This document shows positions 16,666 to 25,657 of a stretch of 64,000 bases of DNA, one piece after another; the stretch's first letter is position 1, and the number at the start of each line of letters is the position of its first letter. The notes under the pieces were generated by a model. The model was not told the DNA's origin, made no database searches, and saw only the letters and a program-made list of their open reading frames with translations. The DNA is from an uncultured Eggerthellaceae bacterium (lineage in GTDB: Bacteria; Actinomycetota; Coriobacteriia; Coriobacteriales; Eggerthellaceae): positions 1 through 64,000 of the forward strand of contig CAKUNS010000004.1 in the NCBI GenBank assembly GCA_934668515.1, given 5' to 3'. The translations under genes were made by a program, and so were the position numbers.

Positions 16666-16696
16666 AATCTGCAATATGGTATGCATGTTGCAGATT
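16666..16696 (+). promoter_or_regulatory. Inverted repeat upstream of the NifX-like gene
   Basis: A perfect 9-bp inverted repeat, AATCTGCAA (16666-16674) and TTGCAGATT (16688-16696), with a 13-nt spacer lies 5 bases before the ribosome site GGAGGG (16702-16707). It could be an operator or a hairpin. Confidence 0.5.
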
Positions 16697-16714
16697 TAAG
16701 TGGAGGGAAAACCC

Positions 16715-17095
16715 GTGGTAGTTGCAGTTTCCTGCGATGGTTTGTCCATCGCGCCTTTTTTCACGCAGACCACTAGCTTCATGGTATACACCGTGGAGCG
16801 TGGCATCATCACCGATTGCAAGAATCTTCCCGCTCAGGGTCTTGATGAAGCGGGCTTGAAAGAGCTGCTTCAGGCTATCAACGCCGATACTCTTATTGTG
16901 GGTCATATCGATTGCGCTTTGGCCGGCTCCATGTGCCATCAGGGCATCGAGGTTATCGCCGACGCCGAGGGAGCGGCGCTCGACGTTACCAAGGCGTACC
17001 TGAGCAAATCGCTTACGGGCGTTCTTGACGCGTGCTTCCTGTGCGACGAGGTCGACAATCAGGAACCTGACAACACCAAGCCGAAGAGCATCTAA
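16715..17095 (+). CDS. NifX/NifB-like (dinitrogenase iron-molybdenum cofactor family) domain protein
   Basis: A 126-residue protein of the NifX/NifB-C-terminal/VnfX fold, small proteins that bind or carry metal-cluster cofactors in nitrogen fixers but are widespread in anaerobes with unknown roles. Supporting features are the first strand VVVAVSCDGLSIAPFFTQTTSFMVYTVE, and LLQAINADTLIVGHID followed by GSMCHQGIEVI, in the usual order for this domain. Five cysteines, including CFLC near the end, could bind metal. No nitrogenase genes are nearby, so nitrogen fixation should not be inferred. The GTG at 16715 has GGAGGG 7 bases upstream. Confidence 0.75.
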   Translation: MVVAVSCDGLSIAPFFTQTTSFMVYTVERGIITDCKNLPAQGLDEAGLKELLQAINADTLIVGHIDCALAGSMCHQGIEVIADAEGAALDVTKAYLSKSLTGVLDACFLCDEVDNQEPDNTKPKSI

Positions 17096-17141
17096 GCGTT
17101 CTCTGGTTGGTTTTCCAAAGCTTCGAAACAGTAAAACAGTA

Positions 17142-17177
17142 AGGCGGTGCTGCTCAAGCGAGCGGCACCGCCTTTTT
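17142..17177 (+). terminator. Intrinsic terminator after the NifX-like gene
   Basis: A 9-bp stem (AGGCGGTGC, 17142-17150, with GCACCGCCT, 17165-17173) is followed by TTTT. It lies between convergent genes. Confidence 0.88.
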
Positions 17178-17217
17178 CGTTCAGCGCGTGGGGTGGGAGG
17201 CGGGAGAAGCCTCCTTG

Positions 17218-20200
17218 TTATTCAAATTCCTTTCGAATGGCGCCACGTGTTTTAAGGCAGAGGACGGCAAGCGCGAGCGTCAAGGATGAGGCTGCAAGGG
17301 CGAAAAGCGGAAGAGCAGCTGCGCGATCGCCGGTGTTTGGTATTTGGGTGCTGGTGCTGCCGCCGCTCGATTCTGGCGCGTCAGACGAGCTTGGAGTGTC
17401 AGGCGAGGGAACGTGCTTGGGCTCGTCCGAAGGATCGGGATCGGGGCTCGGGCTAGGACTTGGGTCAGGATCTGGGTCAGGGTCGGGGCTCGGATCGGGG
17501 CCAGGTGCTGGCTCGGGGTCTTCCCATTGAGCATAGAGCGTTACCGAAGCGCCCGCTTCGTCGCAAAGATTGACGACGCTTGCCTCATCGGCGAAGCTTT
17601 CGCCCGAGCCATCGCGCGTCGTGTTCCATCCAAGGAACTTCGAGTTCTCCAGGCCTTCGTTTTCGAATACGAACTGGCAGGGAGGCAAAGTGAATGACTG
17701 GTCGTAGGCTACCTCGAGCGATTGCATAGCGGGTCCACCAGCTAGATTGCCGTCAAAGTGCAGGAAGTATTCAATCGGTTCCCACTGGGCGTACAGGGTA
17801 ATCGTTCCTGGAGAATCAAGAAGGTTCGTTACCTTCTGGGCGTCGGAATAGGCATCGCCCGTGCCATCGGCTGCGGTGTTCCAACCAGTGAAAACGTATC
17901 CCGTTCGCGCGAAGGTGTTCGCAGGGAGCTTTCCTTCAAAACCGTAGGAAAGCCTTTGATCCGCCATCTCGCCTGACGCATCTGGCGCATTGGGGTCGAA
18001 CGAGATTAGATAGTCGATGGGTTTAGAGTCGGCGCGCATCGTCAGCGGGCCGCGCATCACAACGGTTGTCGGGTTTGATGCTTCGGTTGCGCCATCGGCG
18101 TACTGCGCGATGGAGTCGACGCCCGTCCACTTATCGAATAGGTAACCCGACACACGCTCACGTGCTTGAAGCGATATCTCGCTTCCTTCCAGATAGACCT
18201 CTTTCGAGTTGATGGTTGCGGGCCACGAGGGGACGGTGTCAACGCCGTCGAGGTTTCCGTCGAAGGCCGTCTCGAGTGTGTAGAAGTTCAACAAGATGAC
18301 GTCTGCTTCATCGCCTACGGAAACTTCTTTGCCCGTGTCTTTTTTGTCAAAGAGGAGGCGGTACGTTCCTGCAGGAAGCAGCTCCGTGCTTCTTAGCGCG
18401 TAGTAGGGCTTTCCTTCTGAAGTCGCCCTCTGCTCGAACGGGGCGAAGACCGTGTCGCCGGAAGCTAATGTCAACCTGTCGGCCAAAGCGGTTACTGCTT
18501 GACCGTCAAGCGTTACGGTTATCGTCGCATCATGCTTCGTGTCCGACGTCTTCACCCACAGGGCGCGCAAGGTTAGTCCGATCGGCGAGCCTTCTGAATC
18601 TAGGCTGACGCTCCCGTCGTCGTTTTTGGCGCAGAGATTCGTCACCCACGCCTGATCTTTGATCGCGCCTCCTATAGATACATGGAGTGCCCATCCGACG
18701 AACTTGTACCCGTCCTTCACGAATGCGTTGGCGGGCAGTTGCGCGGTGGCACCGATTTCAAGTTGGAGATCGGCCATGGAGCCGCTGTCGGCACCGCCGC
18801 CGTCAAAGTGGACCGTGTACGTCCGTGGTTTCCATTGCGCATAAAGGGTGACAACGTCGCCATCGGCGGCGGCTGAAATCGACGCCCAATCAAGATGGTC
18901 GTAGCTCGTGCCCGAACCGTCGGCTTCGGTGTTCCAACTGGAAATCTGGAAGCCGGGAAGAGCCAGCGTGCACCCTGCACCGATTTCGGTGAGATTTCCG
19001 GCTTCAACTTCGACGTCGTTGGGAACGTTGCCAGTGGGTGCAGAGCTTACGCTGGTCGGGACGTTCGCGTCGTAGTGGATGGTGAAGGACAGGGGGCGGG
19101 TTTGCGCATACAGCGTATAGAAGCTTCCAGCTCCCGAGGTATCGGCGCCGCCTGCGTAGACCCAGTTGCTGTTCTCGTCAGTAAGTCGTGTGCCGTCGAC
19201 GACGACGTTAGAAGCGAGCGTGCCATTTGGCTGCAGCACTTCGGTGCTTGTCCTCCTTGATTTGTCGGTGTAGAACTCCAGCACACGGCCGGGGGTCGTT
19301 GCGTTTTCGAAATGCTCGAGACCGTGTCCGTACAAGGCGATTGCCTGGCCGTTTGTTCCTTCGCCATTTGCATCAAGCGTCAGCTTCGTAGAGGGGAAGA
19401 ACGTCTTTCTTTCGCCAGGCGAAACCGACCCCGTATAAGGAACATTCGCGCTGTTCACGCGCGCCGTAACGCGTTGAAGCGTTGTGCCACTGGGCAGCCA
19501 AGGGCAGAACAGCACTTCCTGATTGCCCGTGCCAAACTCGCTGTCGAGGCTTACTGCGACGACGCCATTCATTCCATAACCGCTGGTCAGACCATCAACA
19601 ACAGCCGATGCGCCGCTCAAATCAAGGCGTACGTTCGTCAGCTCATCCATAACAGCCGTAGCGGGAGAAAGCTTGTTGCCGGCTGCATCGGTGGGAGTCA
19701 CCTGAAACGTGCCCAGGTTGCTTATGGTGTTATCGGGTGCAACAAGAATCGAGCCACCCGTGATAGTCGCCTTGAAGTACTTGTCTTTCTTGGTGCCGTA
19801 GCCGTTGCCGTTGCAGCCGAGTGCGCTTGCCTTGCTGCCGCCCTTGGCGATGATGGTCCCGCCACTGATGTCAACCGTTACGTAAGCCTGTGAACCCGGG
19901 CCGTTCGTGCCACCGCCACCAATGGCATGGGCGTGATCGGTCTGGGCGTACGCGCGGACGATGCCTCCAGAGATGGTGATGTTCTGGCGTCCCGGCGAAT
20001 TACCGGAATTGCCAATTGCTGCAGGGTTGTTCGTGTCTCCGCCGAAAGCGGTGATATCCCCGCCTGAGATTTTGATGGACTTGCAATAGTGCTTGTCGAT
20101 CGAGCCGCCTCCACTGCCAATGCCGCATCCGTATTTGCCGCCGACGGCCTTGACCGTTCCGCCCGAAATCGTAATGCCATCCACGATCGCGCGATACGCT

Positions 20201-21150
20201 CCACCAATGCCCGCGCCCGCACGCCCGCCTTCAGCGTAAACGTTTCCGCCGGTAATGGCGATGGTGCCATGGGTCAGGGAGATCTCGTCGTATCCAGAAC
20301 CGATGCCCGCCCCGCTGTAATTGCCGGTGCCGCCGTACGCACGCACGGTTCCGCCCTCGATGCGGATTTTATTGAATGCTCCGTGAGAGCCCGATCCGAT
20401 GCCTGCGCCGCCGCTCCCGCCATGCGCTTCAATCTCGGCGGTTCCTTTGATGGTGATGCCGGTTGTATGGTCCTTGCCAGCTCCGCCGCCAATGCCCGCG
20501 GCGTTCGTGCCGCCGTAGGCAATTACTTTTCCGCTTTCAAACACCATGTTGCCCGTGGAGGCTTTTGACGTGTCAATGACGTAAAGACAGCTGCCAATAC
20601 CTGCTGAACAGCTAGTATCAGGGGCTTTTGCGGTAATGGTGCCAGGGTTTGAAGGGTCGGCGGTTTTGAAGACAAGCTTCGTTTCGTTGCCTTCTTTTTG
20701 AATGGCGGGGGCGCCTAAGTAGCTGCCAAAGTACGCATTGGCGCCGGCCTCGCTGATAATGTTGACCGTGCCGCCCGCTTCTTCGATTTTGATGGAAGGG
20801 CAGCTGGCGCCTGTGTTGGCGGAAATCCCCGGGGTTATGTTCAGCCCATCGGCAAGGTACAGATCGACGTTGCCGACTTTCACATCAATCCAAACTTTCG
20901 AGCTGCTACCCGTTAGACGGTAGGCACCCGGTTCGATGATCTTGATGGTGGTGTTCGCTCCTTTGCCACTGATGTCGATGGTGGTGATGTCGGCCGCGAA
21001 CGCCGGTTTGACGATAAGGGTGCAGCAAAGGACGAGTGATAGGAATAACAGAAAAGGCGTAAGGGCGAGACAGGCTGCGACCTGCGCTGAGTTTGATTTT
21101 TCGGGCAGAGGGGAACGGTGGGAAAGAGCGGATTCGATATGACCTGTCAT
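17218..21150 (-). CDS. Sortase-anchored surface adhesin with glycine-rich beta-helix and InlB-type repeats
   Basis: A 1310-residue cell-wall protein. A signal peptide (hydrophobic at about residues 24-52, ending AFA) is followed by about 400 residues of repeats built on ITISGGTV-x-A-x-GG...GAGIGGG, typical of a right-handed beta-helix. From about residue 690 come several InlB/Flg_new-type repeats (VHFDGGG, FVGWAL, FTGWNTAADGTG, ITLYAQW). A Pro/Asp wall-spanning segment (PDPDPDPSPSPSPD) then leads to the sorting signal IPNTGD, a membrane helix and a short charged tail (KTRGAIRKEFE). It is probably covalently attached to peptidoglycan by sortase and binds host or neighbouring-cell ligands. The start is fixed by AAGGAGGG upstream of the ATG at 21150. 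No sortase gene lies nearby. Confidence 0.9.
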   Translation of the reverse strand: MTGHIESALSHRSPLPEKSNSAQVAACLALTPFLLFLSLVLCCTLIVKPAFAADITTIDISGKGANTTIKIIEPGAYRLTGSSSKVWIDVKVGNVDLYLADGLNITPGISANTGASCPSIKIEEAGGTVNIISEAGANAYFGSYLGAPAIQKEGNETKLVFKTADPSNPGTITAKAPDTSCSAGIGSCLYVIDTSKASTGNMVFESGKVIAYGGTNAAGIGGGAGKDHTTGITIKGTAEIEAHGGSGGAGIGSGSHGAFNKIRIEGGTVRAYGGTGNYSGAGIGSGYDEISLTHGTIAITGGNVYAEGGRAGAGIGGAYRAIVDGITISGGTVKAVGGKYGCGIGSGGGSIDKHYCKSIKISGGDITAFGGDTNNPAAIGNSGNSPGRQNITISGGIVRAYAQTDHAHAIGGGGTNGPGSQAYVTVDISGGTIIAKGGSKASALGCNGNGYGTKKDKYFKATITGGSILVAPDNTISNLGTFQVTPTDAAGNKLSPATAVMDELTNVRLDLSGASAVVDGLTSGYGMNGVVAVSLDSEFGTGNQEVLFCPWLPSGTTLQRVTARVNSANVPYTGSVSPGERKTFFPSTKLTLDANGEGTNGQAIALYGHGLEHFENATTPGRVLEFYTDKSRRTSTEVLQPNGTLASNVVVDGTRLTDENSNWVYAGGADTSGAGSFYTLYAQTRPLSFTIHYDANVPTSVSSAPTGNVPNDVEVEAGNLTEIGAGCTLALPGFQISSWNTEADGSGTSYDHLDWASISAAADGDVVTLYAQWKPRTYTVHFDGGGADSGSMADLQLEIGATAQLPANAFVKDGYKFVGWALHVSIGGAIKDQAWVTNLCAKNDDGSVSLDSEGSPIGLTLRALWVKTSDTKHDATITVTLDGQAVTALADRLTLASGDTVFAPFEQRATSEGKPYYALRSTELLPAGTYRLLFDKKDTGKEVSVGDEADVILLNFYTLETAFDGNLDGVDTVPSWPATINSKEVYLEGSEISLQARERVSGYLFDKWTGVDSIAQYADGATEASNPTTVVMRGPLTMRADSKPIDYLISFDPNAPDASGEMADQRLSYGFEGKLPANTFARTGYVFTGWNTAADGTGDAYSDAQKVTNLLDSPGTITLYAQWEPIEYFLHFDGNLAGGPAMQSLEVAYDQSFTLPPCQFVFENEGLENSKFLGWNTTRDGSGESFADEASVVNLCDEAGASVTLYAQWEDPEPAPGPDPSPDPDPDPDPSPSPSPDPDPSDEPKHVPSPDTPSSSDAPESSGGSTSTQIPNTGDRAAALPLFALAASSLTLALAVLCLKTRGAIRKEFE

Positions 21151-21323
21151 GGGACCCTCCTTGCGCAGTGCGAATCACCCTATTGTAGCATGCGCGGTGT
21201 TGTGGGCTTGTTTCCCGAGCGGTCGGAAGTGGGTGCTCGTCAACGTGAAAAGGCCCGCAACGGCCGGATGGCTATTGCGGGCGTTGTAGGTGAAAGCGGC
21301 GGGAATGTAATTGCCGATAGGCT

Positions 21324-22811
21324 TTAGCGACTGCGGCGTTTTTGCATGGCTGCACGGTGGGCGCGGCCGGGCCTCATGTCACTTGCGCCGGATGCTGCGC
21401 GCTTGGGGGCCTGCGACTGGTTCTGCTGCTTGGAGCCTTGCTGTTTGCCGCGTCCTTGGTTCTTGCGGTTGTTGACGGGGCGTTCGGGCTTGGCGCTGCC
21501 CCGGCCCTTGCGCTTGCCGTTGCCGCCCGCTGACGCCTTGGTTTCGTTCTTCTCGGCGTTTTCCTGGCGGCGTTTGGCCTTCTTCTGCTCGCGCTTGGCC
21601 AGTTCGCGTTTTGCCTGAGCAAGCTCAGGGTCGCGACGAGCTTGGGCGTTTTGGCTTTTCTGGACGGCCTCGGCTTCGGCGGCGGCGAAATCGAAATTGG
21701 CAAGCTCCATTTCGGGAATTTCTCGCTTGATGAGTTTTTGAATGTCGCGCAGGGCCGATTCGGTGTCGGGGGATACGAAGGAGACCGCGAAACCGTTCTG
21801 GCCGGCACGGCCTGTGCGGCCGATGCGGTGGACGTAATCCTCAGGCTGAGAGGGAAGATCCATGTTGATGACGTAGTTCACTTCTGGGACGTCGATGCCG
21901 CGTGCCAAGACGTCGGTTGCCACGATGATGTTGGCCTCGCCGTTCGCAAAGCGCTCAAGAGCGCGCTTGCGCTGGTTCTGGCTGCGATCGGAGTGAATGG
22001 CCTCGACGGTGTAGCCGGCGCGCTTGAGGCGACGGCTCGTGGAATCGGCGCGGCTGCGCGTGCGTGCGAAGACGATGACGCGATCGGAACCCTTTTCTTC
22101 GAGGACTGCCTTAAGAAGGGCGGCTTTCACTGTTTGCGGGGTGCGGATGATGTACTGCTCGACCGTGTCGGCGGTTTCGCCCTTGTGAGCGATCTCGACG
22201 ACGGTGGGGTCGTTGAGCAGCGATTTCATGTTGTTGGTGATGGAACGGTCGATGGTTGCCGAGAACAGCAGCGTTTGGCGCTGCTTCGGGCATGCGGCGA
22301 CGATCTTGCGCACAGCGGGCAGGAAGCCCATGTCAAGCATGCGGTCTGCCTCGTCAAGCACCAGCAGCGATACCTCCGAGAGGTTCACGGCCTTCTGATC
22401 CATGAGGTCGATCAGGCGGCCGGGCGTTGCGATGAGCACGTCGGTGCCGCGGCGCAGCTTCTCGATCTGTGGGTTATAGGAAAGACCGCCGACCACGGTG
22501 GTGATGCGGTGGTTCGTGTGCTGGGCGATTTGGCCGCATACGGTGCCGATCTGGTCGGCAAGTTCGCGGGTGGGGGTGATGACCAGCATCAGCGGGCCGC
22601 GACCGCCCTTGGCATGGCCGAGCTTGTCCATGGAGGGAAGCGAGAAAGCGCCTGTTTTTCCGGTGCCGGTTTTCGCGGCCGCGATGATGTCGCGGCCTTC
22701 AAGAACAAGAGGAATCGCCTTCTCTTGAACGGGGGTGGGGCTGTCATAGCCCATGGATTTAACGGCCTCGAGCGTTTTCGCGCTCAGACCGAGTTCGTCG
22801 AAACGTTTCAA
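21324..22811 (-). CDS. DEAD-box ATP-dependent RNA helicase (RhlE/CshA-like)
   Basis: A DEAD-box helicase (495 residues) that unwinds RNA during decay, ribosome assembly or cold adaptation. The Q motif (FDELGLS...PTPVQEKAIP), motif I AKTGTGKT, PTRELADQ, DEAD, SAT, and motif VI HRIGRTGR occur in order. After about residue 370 comes a long Lys/Arg/Asn/Gln-rich tail (KKAKRRQENAEK ending QKRRSR), likely for RNA binding. The start codon is TTG at 22811 with AGAGGT just upstream. It encodes the expected N-terminus (RFDELGLS), and there is no nearer ATG that keeps the Q motif. Confidence 0.95.
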   Translation of the reverse strand: MKRFDELGLSAKTLEAVKSMGYDSPTPVQEKAIPLVLEGRDIIAAAKTGTGKTGAFSLPSMDKLGHAKGGRGPLMLVITPTRELADQIGTVCGQIAQHTNHRITTVVGGLSYNPQIEKLRRGTDVLIATPGRLIDLMDQKAVNLSEVSLLVLDEADRMLDMGFLPAVRKIVAACPKQRQTLLFSATIDRSITNNMKSLLNDPTVVEIAHKGETADTVEQYIIRTPQTVKAALLKAVLEEKGSDRVIVFARTRSRADSTSRRLKRAGYTVEAIHSDRSQNQRKRALERFANGEANIIVATDVLARGIDVPEVNYVINMDLPSQPEDYVHRIGRTGRAGQNGFAVSFVSPDTESALRDIQKLIKREIPEMELANFDFAAAEAEAVQKSQNAQARRDPELAQAKRELAKREQKKAKRRQENAEKNETKASAGGNGKRKGRGSAKPERPVNNRKNQGRGKQQGSKQQNQSQAPKRAASGASDMRPGRAHRAAMQKRRSR

Positions 22812-22929
22812 AGTACCTCTAATCGTATTTATGTGGATGATGGCCGTCGCGCGGTATTTCAGTAAGCGCGCTGGACGTCGACGGCAAAAATAAAACCCGC
22901 AACCACAGGGATGCGGGTTCTGAAATCGG

Positions 22930-23004
22930 TGGTGCCCCCAACGAGAATCGAACTCGTGTCTCAGCCTTGAAAGGGCCGCGTCCTGACCTCTAGACTATGG
23001 GGAC
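22930..23004 (-). tRNA. tRNA-Glu (anticodon TTC)
   Basis: A full cloverleaf on the minus strand: acceptor GTCCCCA pairs with TGGGGGC (one G-T), the D-arm contains TCTAGAGGTCAGGAC, the anticodon loop is CTTTCAA (TTC), and the T-arm has GTTCGATTC. The discriminator A and CCA are encoded. It lies between the helicase and a glycosyltransferase. Confidence 0.97.
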
Positions 23005-23059
23005 GTGCAAAAGCCTGATTATTATTGCAAACAATGACAATCAGCGCAAGGGGTTAAAT

Positions 23060-24028
23060 CTACGAATGTGTGTACTTTTGGTATGCATCGATCACGCGCA
23101 GCTCGTACTCCTTGCGGTTTCCCTTTACCACGGTGTCCAGAATAAGGCCGCAGACCAGTGACAGAGCGGACAACATCATGAAGGCGATGGTAAGTATGGC
23201 GGTGGGGATGCGCGGGACCAAGCCCGTGGAGCCGAACTCGACGATCAGTGGGATACCGCAGATCAGGCCGATGACGAAGAAGATCAGCGTCAGCCAGCCG
23301 AACAACGCGAACGGCTTGTAGTCCTTGAACAGCGACATGATCATGCGCAGGACCTTGATGCCGTCGGACACGGTGTTGAGCTTGGATTCGGAGCCTTCGG
23401 GGCGATCGCGGTAGTCGATGGGGATCTGAGCGATGCGCCAGCCCTTGTCAACGGCATGGATGGAAAGCTCGGTTTCGATCTCGAAGCCGGGAGAGGTGAC
23501 GGGCATGGTCTTGGCGAACACCTTGTTGTAGGCGCGATAGCCGGTCATGACGTCGCTGAAGTCAAAGCGGTAGATCATTTTGATAAGGCCGCGCACCAGG
23601 TCGTTTCCGAAACCGTGGAAAGCGCGGGTGTTCTCGGCGCCGTAGCTGCCGTTGGAAAGGCGGTCGCCGACGGTCATGTCGGCCTCGCCGCTCATAAGGG
23701 GCGCAAGCAATGCTGGGGCTGCTTCGGCGGGGTAGGTGTCGTCGCCGTCGACCATGATGTAATAATCGGCGTCGATGTCGCGCATCATCTGGCGGACGAC
23801 GTTGCCTTTGCCCTGACGGGTCTCAAGGCGAACGACTGCGCCGTGTTCGCGCGCGATCTGGCCGGTTCCGTCTGCGGAATTGTTGTCGTAAACGTACACC
23901 GTGGCTCCGGGGAGAACGCGATGGAAGTCGTCGACGACCTTGGCGATGGTGACTGCTTCGTTGTAGCAGGGAATGATGACGGCAACGCTGCTGTAATCAG
24001 GCGTTTTATTGGCGTCGTTCTGGGGCAT
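23060..24028 (-). CDS. Family 2 glycosyltransferase, DPM1/polyprenyl-phosphate type, with two membrane helices
   Basis: This 322-residue enzyme probably transfers a sugar from a nucleotide donor to a polyprenyl phosphate in the membrane, as first step toward an envelope glycan. It begins VAVIIPCYNEAVTIAKVV, and has YDNNSADGT and the metal-binding DGDDTYP in the GT-A domain. The segment SDVMTGYRAYNKVFA is typical of dolichol-phosphate-mannose synthase-like proteins. Two C-terminal membrane helices (about 242-262 and 275-300) follow. The ATG at 24028 follows GGAAAGAAG; reading further upstream would run into the tRNA-Arg gene. The exact sugar is unknown. Confidence 0.9.
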   Translation of the reverse strand: MPQNDANKTPDYSSVAVIIPCYNEAVTIAKVVDDFHRVLPGATVYVYDNNSADGTGQIAREHGAVVRLETRQGKGNVVRQMMRDIDADYYIMVDGDDTYPAEAAPALLAPLMSGEADMTVGDRLSNGSYGAENTRAFHGFGNDLVRGLIKMIYRFDFSDVMTGYRAYNKVFAKTMPVTSPGFEIETELSIHAVDKGWRIAQIPIDYRDRPEGSESKLNTVSDGIKVLRMIMSLFKDYKPFALFGWLTLIFFVIGLICGIPLIVEFGSTGLVPRIPTAILTIAFMMLSALSLVCGLILDTVVKGNRKEYELRVIDAYQKYTHS

Positions 24029-24068
24029 GGCCGCTTGCTTCTTTCCTATGTATGTGCGGAAGGAAAAC

Positions 24069-24145
24069 TGGCGCCCTAGGCAGGGTTCGAACCTGTGGCC
24101 TTCTGCTCCGGAGGCAGACGCTCTATCCAACTGAGCTACTAGGGC
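24069..24145 (-). tRNA. tRNA-Arg (anticodon CCG)
   Basis: Cloverleaf on the minus strand: acceptor GCCCTAG pairs perfectly with CTAGGGC, discriminator G, and CCA is encoded. The D-arm is GCTCAGTTGGATAGAGC, the anticodon loop CTCCGGA (CCG), and the T-loop TTCGAAC. A minus-strand -10 box (TATAAT, complement of 24159-24164) lies just upstream. Confidence 0.96.
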
Positions 24146-24243
24146 GCATCGATCGCTGATTATACGTTATCATGGCGCGTTGAAGCGCTTTGAGATAAAA
24201 GCTGCAAATGTGCTGCAAAGAGAAGAACGCAAAGGAGCATACG

Positions 24244-25566
24244 GTGACGGATGCTATCAACGTGAAAATCGAGCGCATGGCGTACAGCGCCGATGCGGTC
24301 GGTCATCTCCCGTCGGGGAAGACCGTGTTCGTGGAAGGTGCTGCGCCGGGCGATGTCGTGTCGGTTGAGATCGTCGAGGAAAAGTCCTCGTTCGCCCGCG
24401 CCCGCCTGGTCGAGGTGGTGGAGGCGTCCCCCGATCGCGTGCCTCCGGCAAGTTTGAGCGATGCCATGACGGGCTCGGCCCCGTGGCAGCATATCGCTTA
24501 CAGCGCCCAGCTTCGCGCGAAACGCGACAATGTGGTGTCCCAGCTCGTGCGCACGGCACATATCCCCGCCGAAGAGGCGGAGCGCATCGTTGCGCAAACG
24601 CTTCCGTCCAAGCGCGAGTGGGGTTATCGCAACAAGATCGAGATGGGGGCGAAGACGCGTCCCGATGGCAAGATCGACCTGGGTTTTTATCGTGAAGGCT
24701 CGCATGACTTGGTAACCGTTGACGAGACGCTGCTTGCGCATAAGTCCATCCAGAAGGCCCCGAAAGCTCTTCGCGGCGCCATTCGCTATGCTCAGGGAAG
24801 CCAGGATCAGGGAATCTATCGCGTGGGTGTCAGGCACAGCCTGGTAACCGGCGACTTGGAGATCGCCCTTTGGACGGCCCCTGGCCCCTTTCCGCGTAGT
24901 CGCTTCGCGCAGATCCTGGGCAACTCGCTTAAGGCGACCAGCGTCGTGCGCGTGATGGCCGACCCGGGCAAAGCGCGCAAGATCAAGGGCGTCGAGACGC
25001 TTGATGGCCGTGGCTATTGGCGCGACCGCATCGGCGACGCGCAATTTTCCACGCAGGCTCCGTCGTTCTTCCAGGTGAACACCGCTCAGGCTGCCAAGCT
25101 GGTGGACAAGGTGATGGAAGGCCTTGGCGGCGTTGACGGCAAGTTCGTGGCCGATTTGTATGCCGGCGGGGGCACGTTCTCGATTCCGCTTGCCATGGCA
25201 GGTGCCGACGTCGTTGCGGTTGAGTCTGCGGGATCTTCCGTTCGAGACCTGCGTTTCAACGCCGATGCGAACGGCGTGTACGTCGATGTGGTGGGCGGCG
25301 ACGCCGCGCGTGAGCTTCGTGAGCTCGGCCAGCTTGACGCGCTCGTGGTCGATCCTCCGCGTGCCGGCCTTGCCGACAGCGTGCCGGGTGACATCGCAGC
25401 GGCTGCGCCCGAGGCCGTCGCGTATGTCAGTTGCAACCCGTCTACATGGGCGCGCGACGTGGCGCGTTTCATGGAGCAGGGCTATGACCTGCAGCTTGCG
25501 ACTCCGGTTGACTTGTTCCCCCAGACATACCACGTAGAGGTTGTAAGTATTTTCAAGCGCCGATAA
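24244..25566 (+). CDS. 23S rRNA/tRNA (uracil-5-)-methyltransferase, RlmD/TrmA family, lacking the Fe-S cysteines
   Basis: A SAM-dependent RNA m5U methyltransferase (440 residues). An N-terminal TRAM domain (VKIERMAYSADAVGHLPSG...) is followed by the catalytic domain with the SAM motif DLYAGGGTFS (about 302-311), VDPPRAGL (about 370-377) and the catalytic-cysteine motif YVSCNPSTWARD. In RlmD-type enzymes a CxxxxxCGGC motif before WQH holds a 4Fe-4S cluster. Here that segment is ASLSDAMTGSAPWQH, with no cysteine. The GTG start at 24244 is chosen for AAAGGAG, 6 bases upstream. It is divergent from tRNA-Arg and monocistronic. Which uridine is modified cannot be told. Confidence 0.9.
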   Translation: MTDAINVKIERMAYSADAVGHLPSGKTVFVEGAAPGDVVSVEIVEEKSSFARARLVEVVEASPDRVPPASLSDAMTGSAPWQHIAYSAQLRAKRDNVVSQLVRTAHIPAEEAERIVAQTLPSKREWGYRNKIEMGAKTRPDGKIDLGFYREGSHDLVTVDETLLAHKSIQKAPKALRGAIRYAQGSQDQGIYRVGVRHSLVTGDLEIALWTAPGPFPRSRFAQILGNSLKATSVVRVMADPGKARKIKGVETLDGRGYWRDRIGDAQFSTQAPSFFQVNTAQAAKLVDKVMEGLGGVDGKFVADLYAGGGTFSIPLAMAGADVVAVESAGSSVRDLRFNADANGVYVDVVGGDAARELRELGQLDALVVDPPRAGLADSVPGDIAAAAPEAVAYVSCNPSTWARDVARFMEQGYDLQLATPVDLFPQTYHVEVVSIFKRR

Positions 25567-25577
25567 ACGCATACTGC

Positions 25578-25583
25578 TAAACT
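25578..25583 (+). promoter_or_regulatory. Probable -10 box of the cyclophilin gene
   Basis: TAAACT within GCTAAACTA, as also seen at 5227-5235, lies 75 bp before the cyclophilin start. The -35 is not evident. Confidence 0.4.
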
Positions 25584-25657
25584 AAAATCTGTATGCAGTG
25601 TCGCTGTAGTGGCGTCACCTGCACAAATGCTTATAAACACGAAGAGGAGGCGCCTTC

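Noticed and set aside
16715..17095. Reading the NifX-like gene as evidence of nitrogen fixation
   Set aside because: No other nif gene is present, and stand-alone proteins of this fold are common in non-fixing anaerobes.
17400..17530. Short-period repeats that look like a minisatellite
   Set aside because: They encode the Pro/Asp/Ser wall-spanning segment of the sortase-anchored adhesin, a normal feature of such proteins.
24160..25572. A 470-codon minus-strand frame opposite the RlmD-like gene
   Set aside because: It is antisense to a gene with intact SAM and catalytic motifs and runs into the tRNA-Arg promoter region. The translation is Arg/His-rich without domain signatures.
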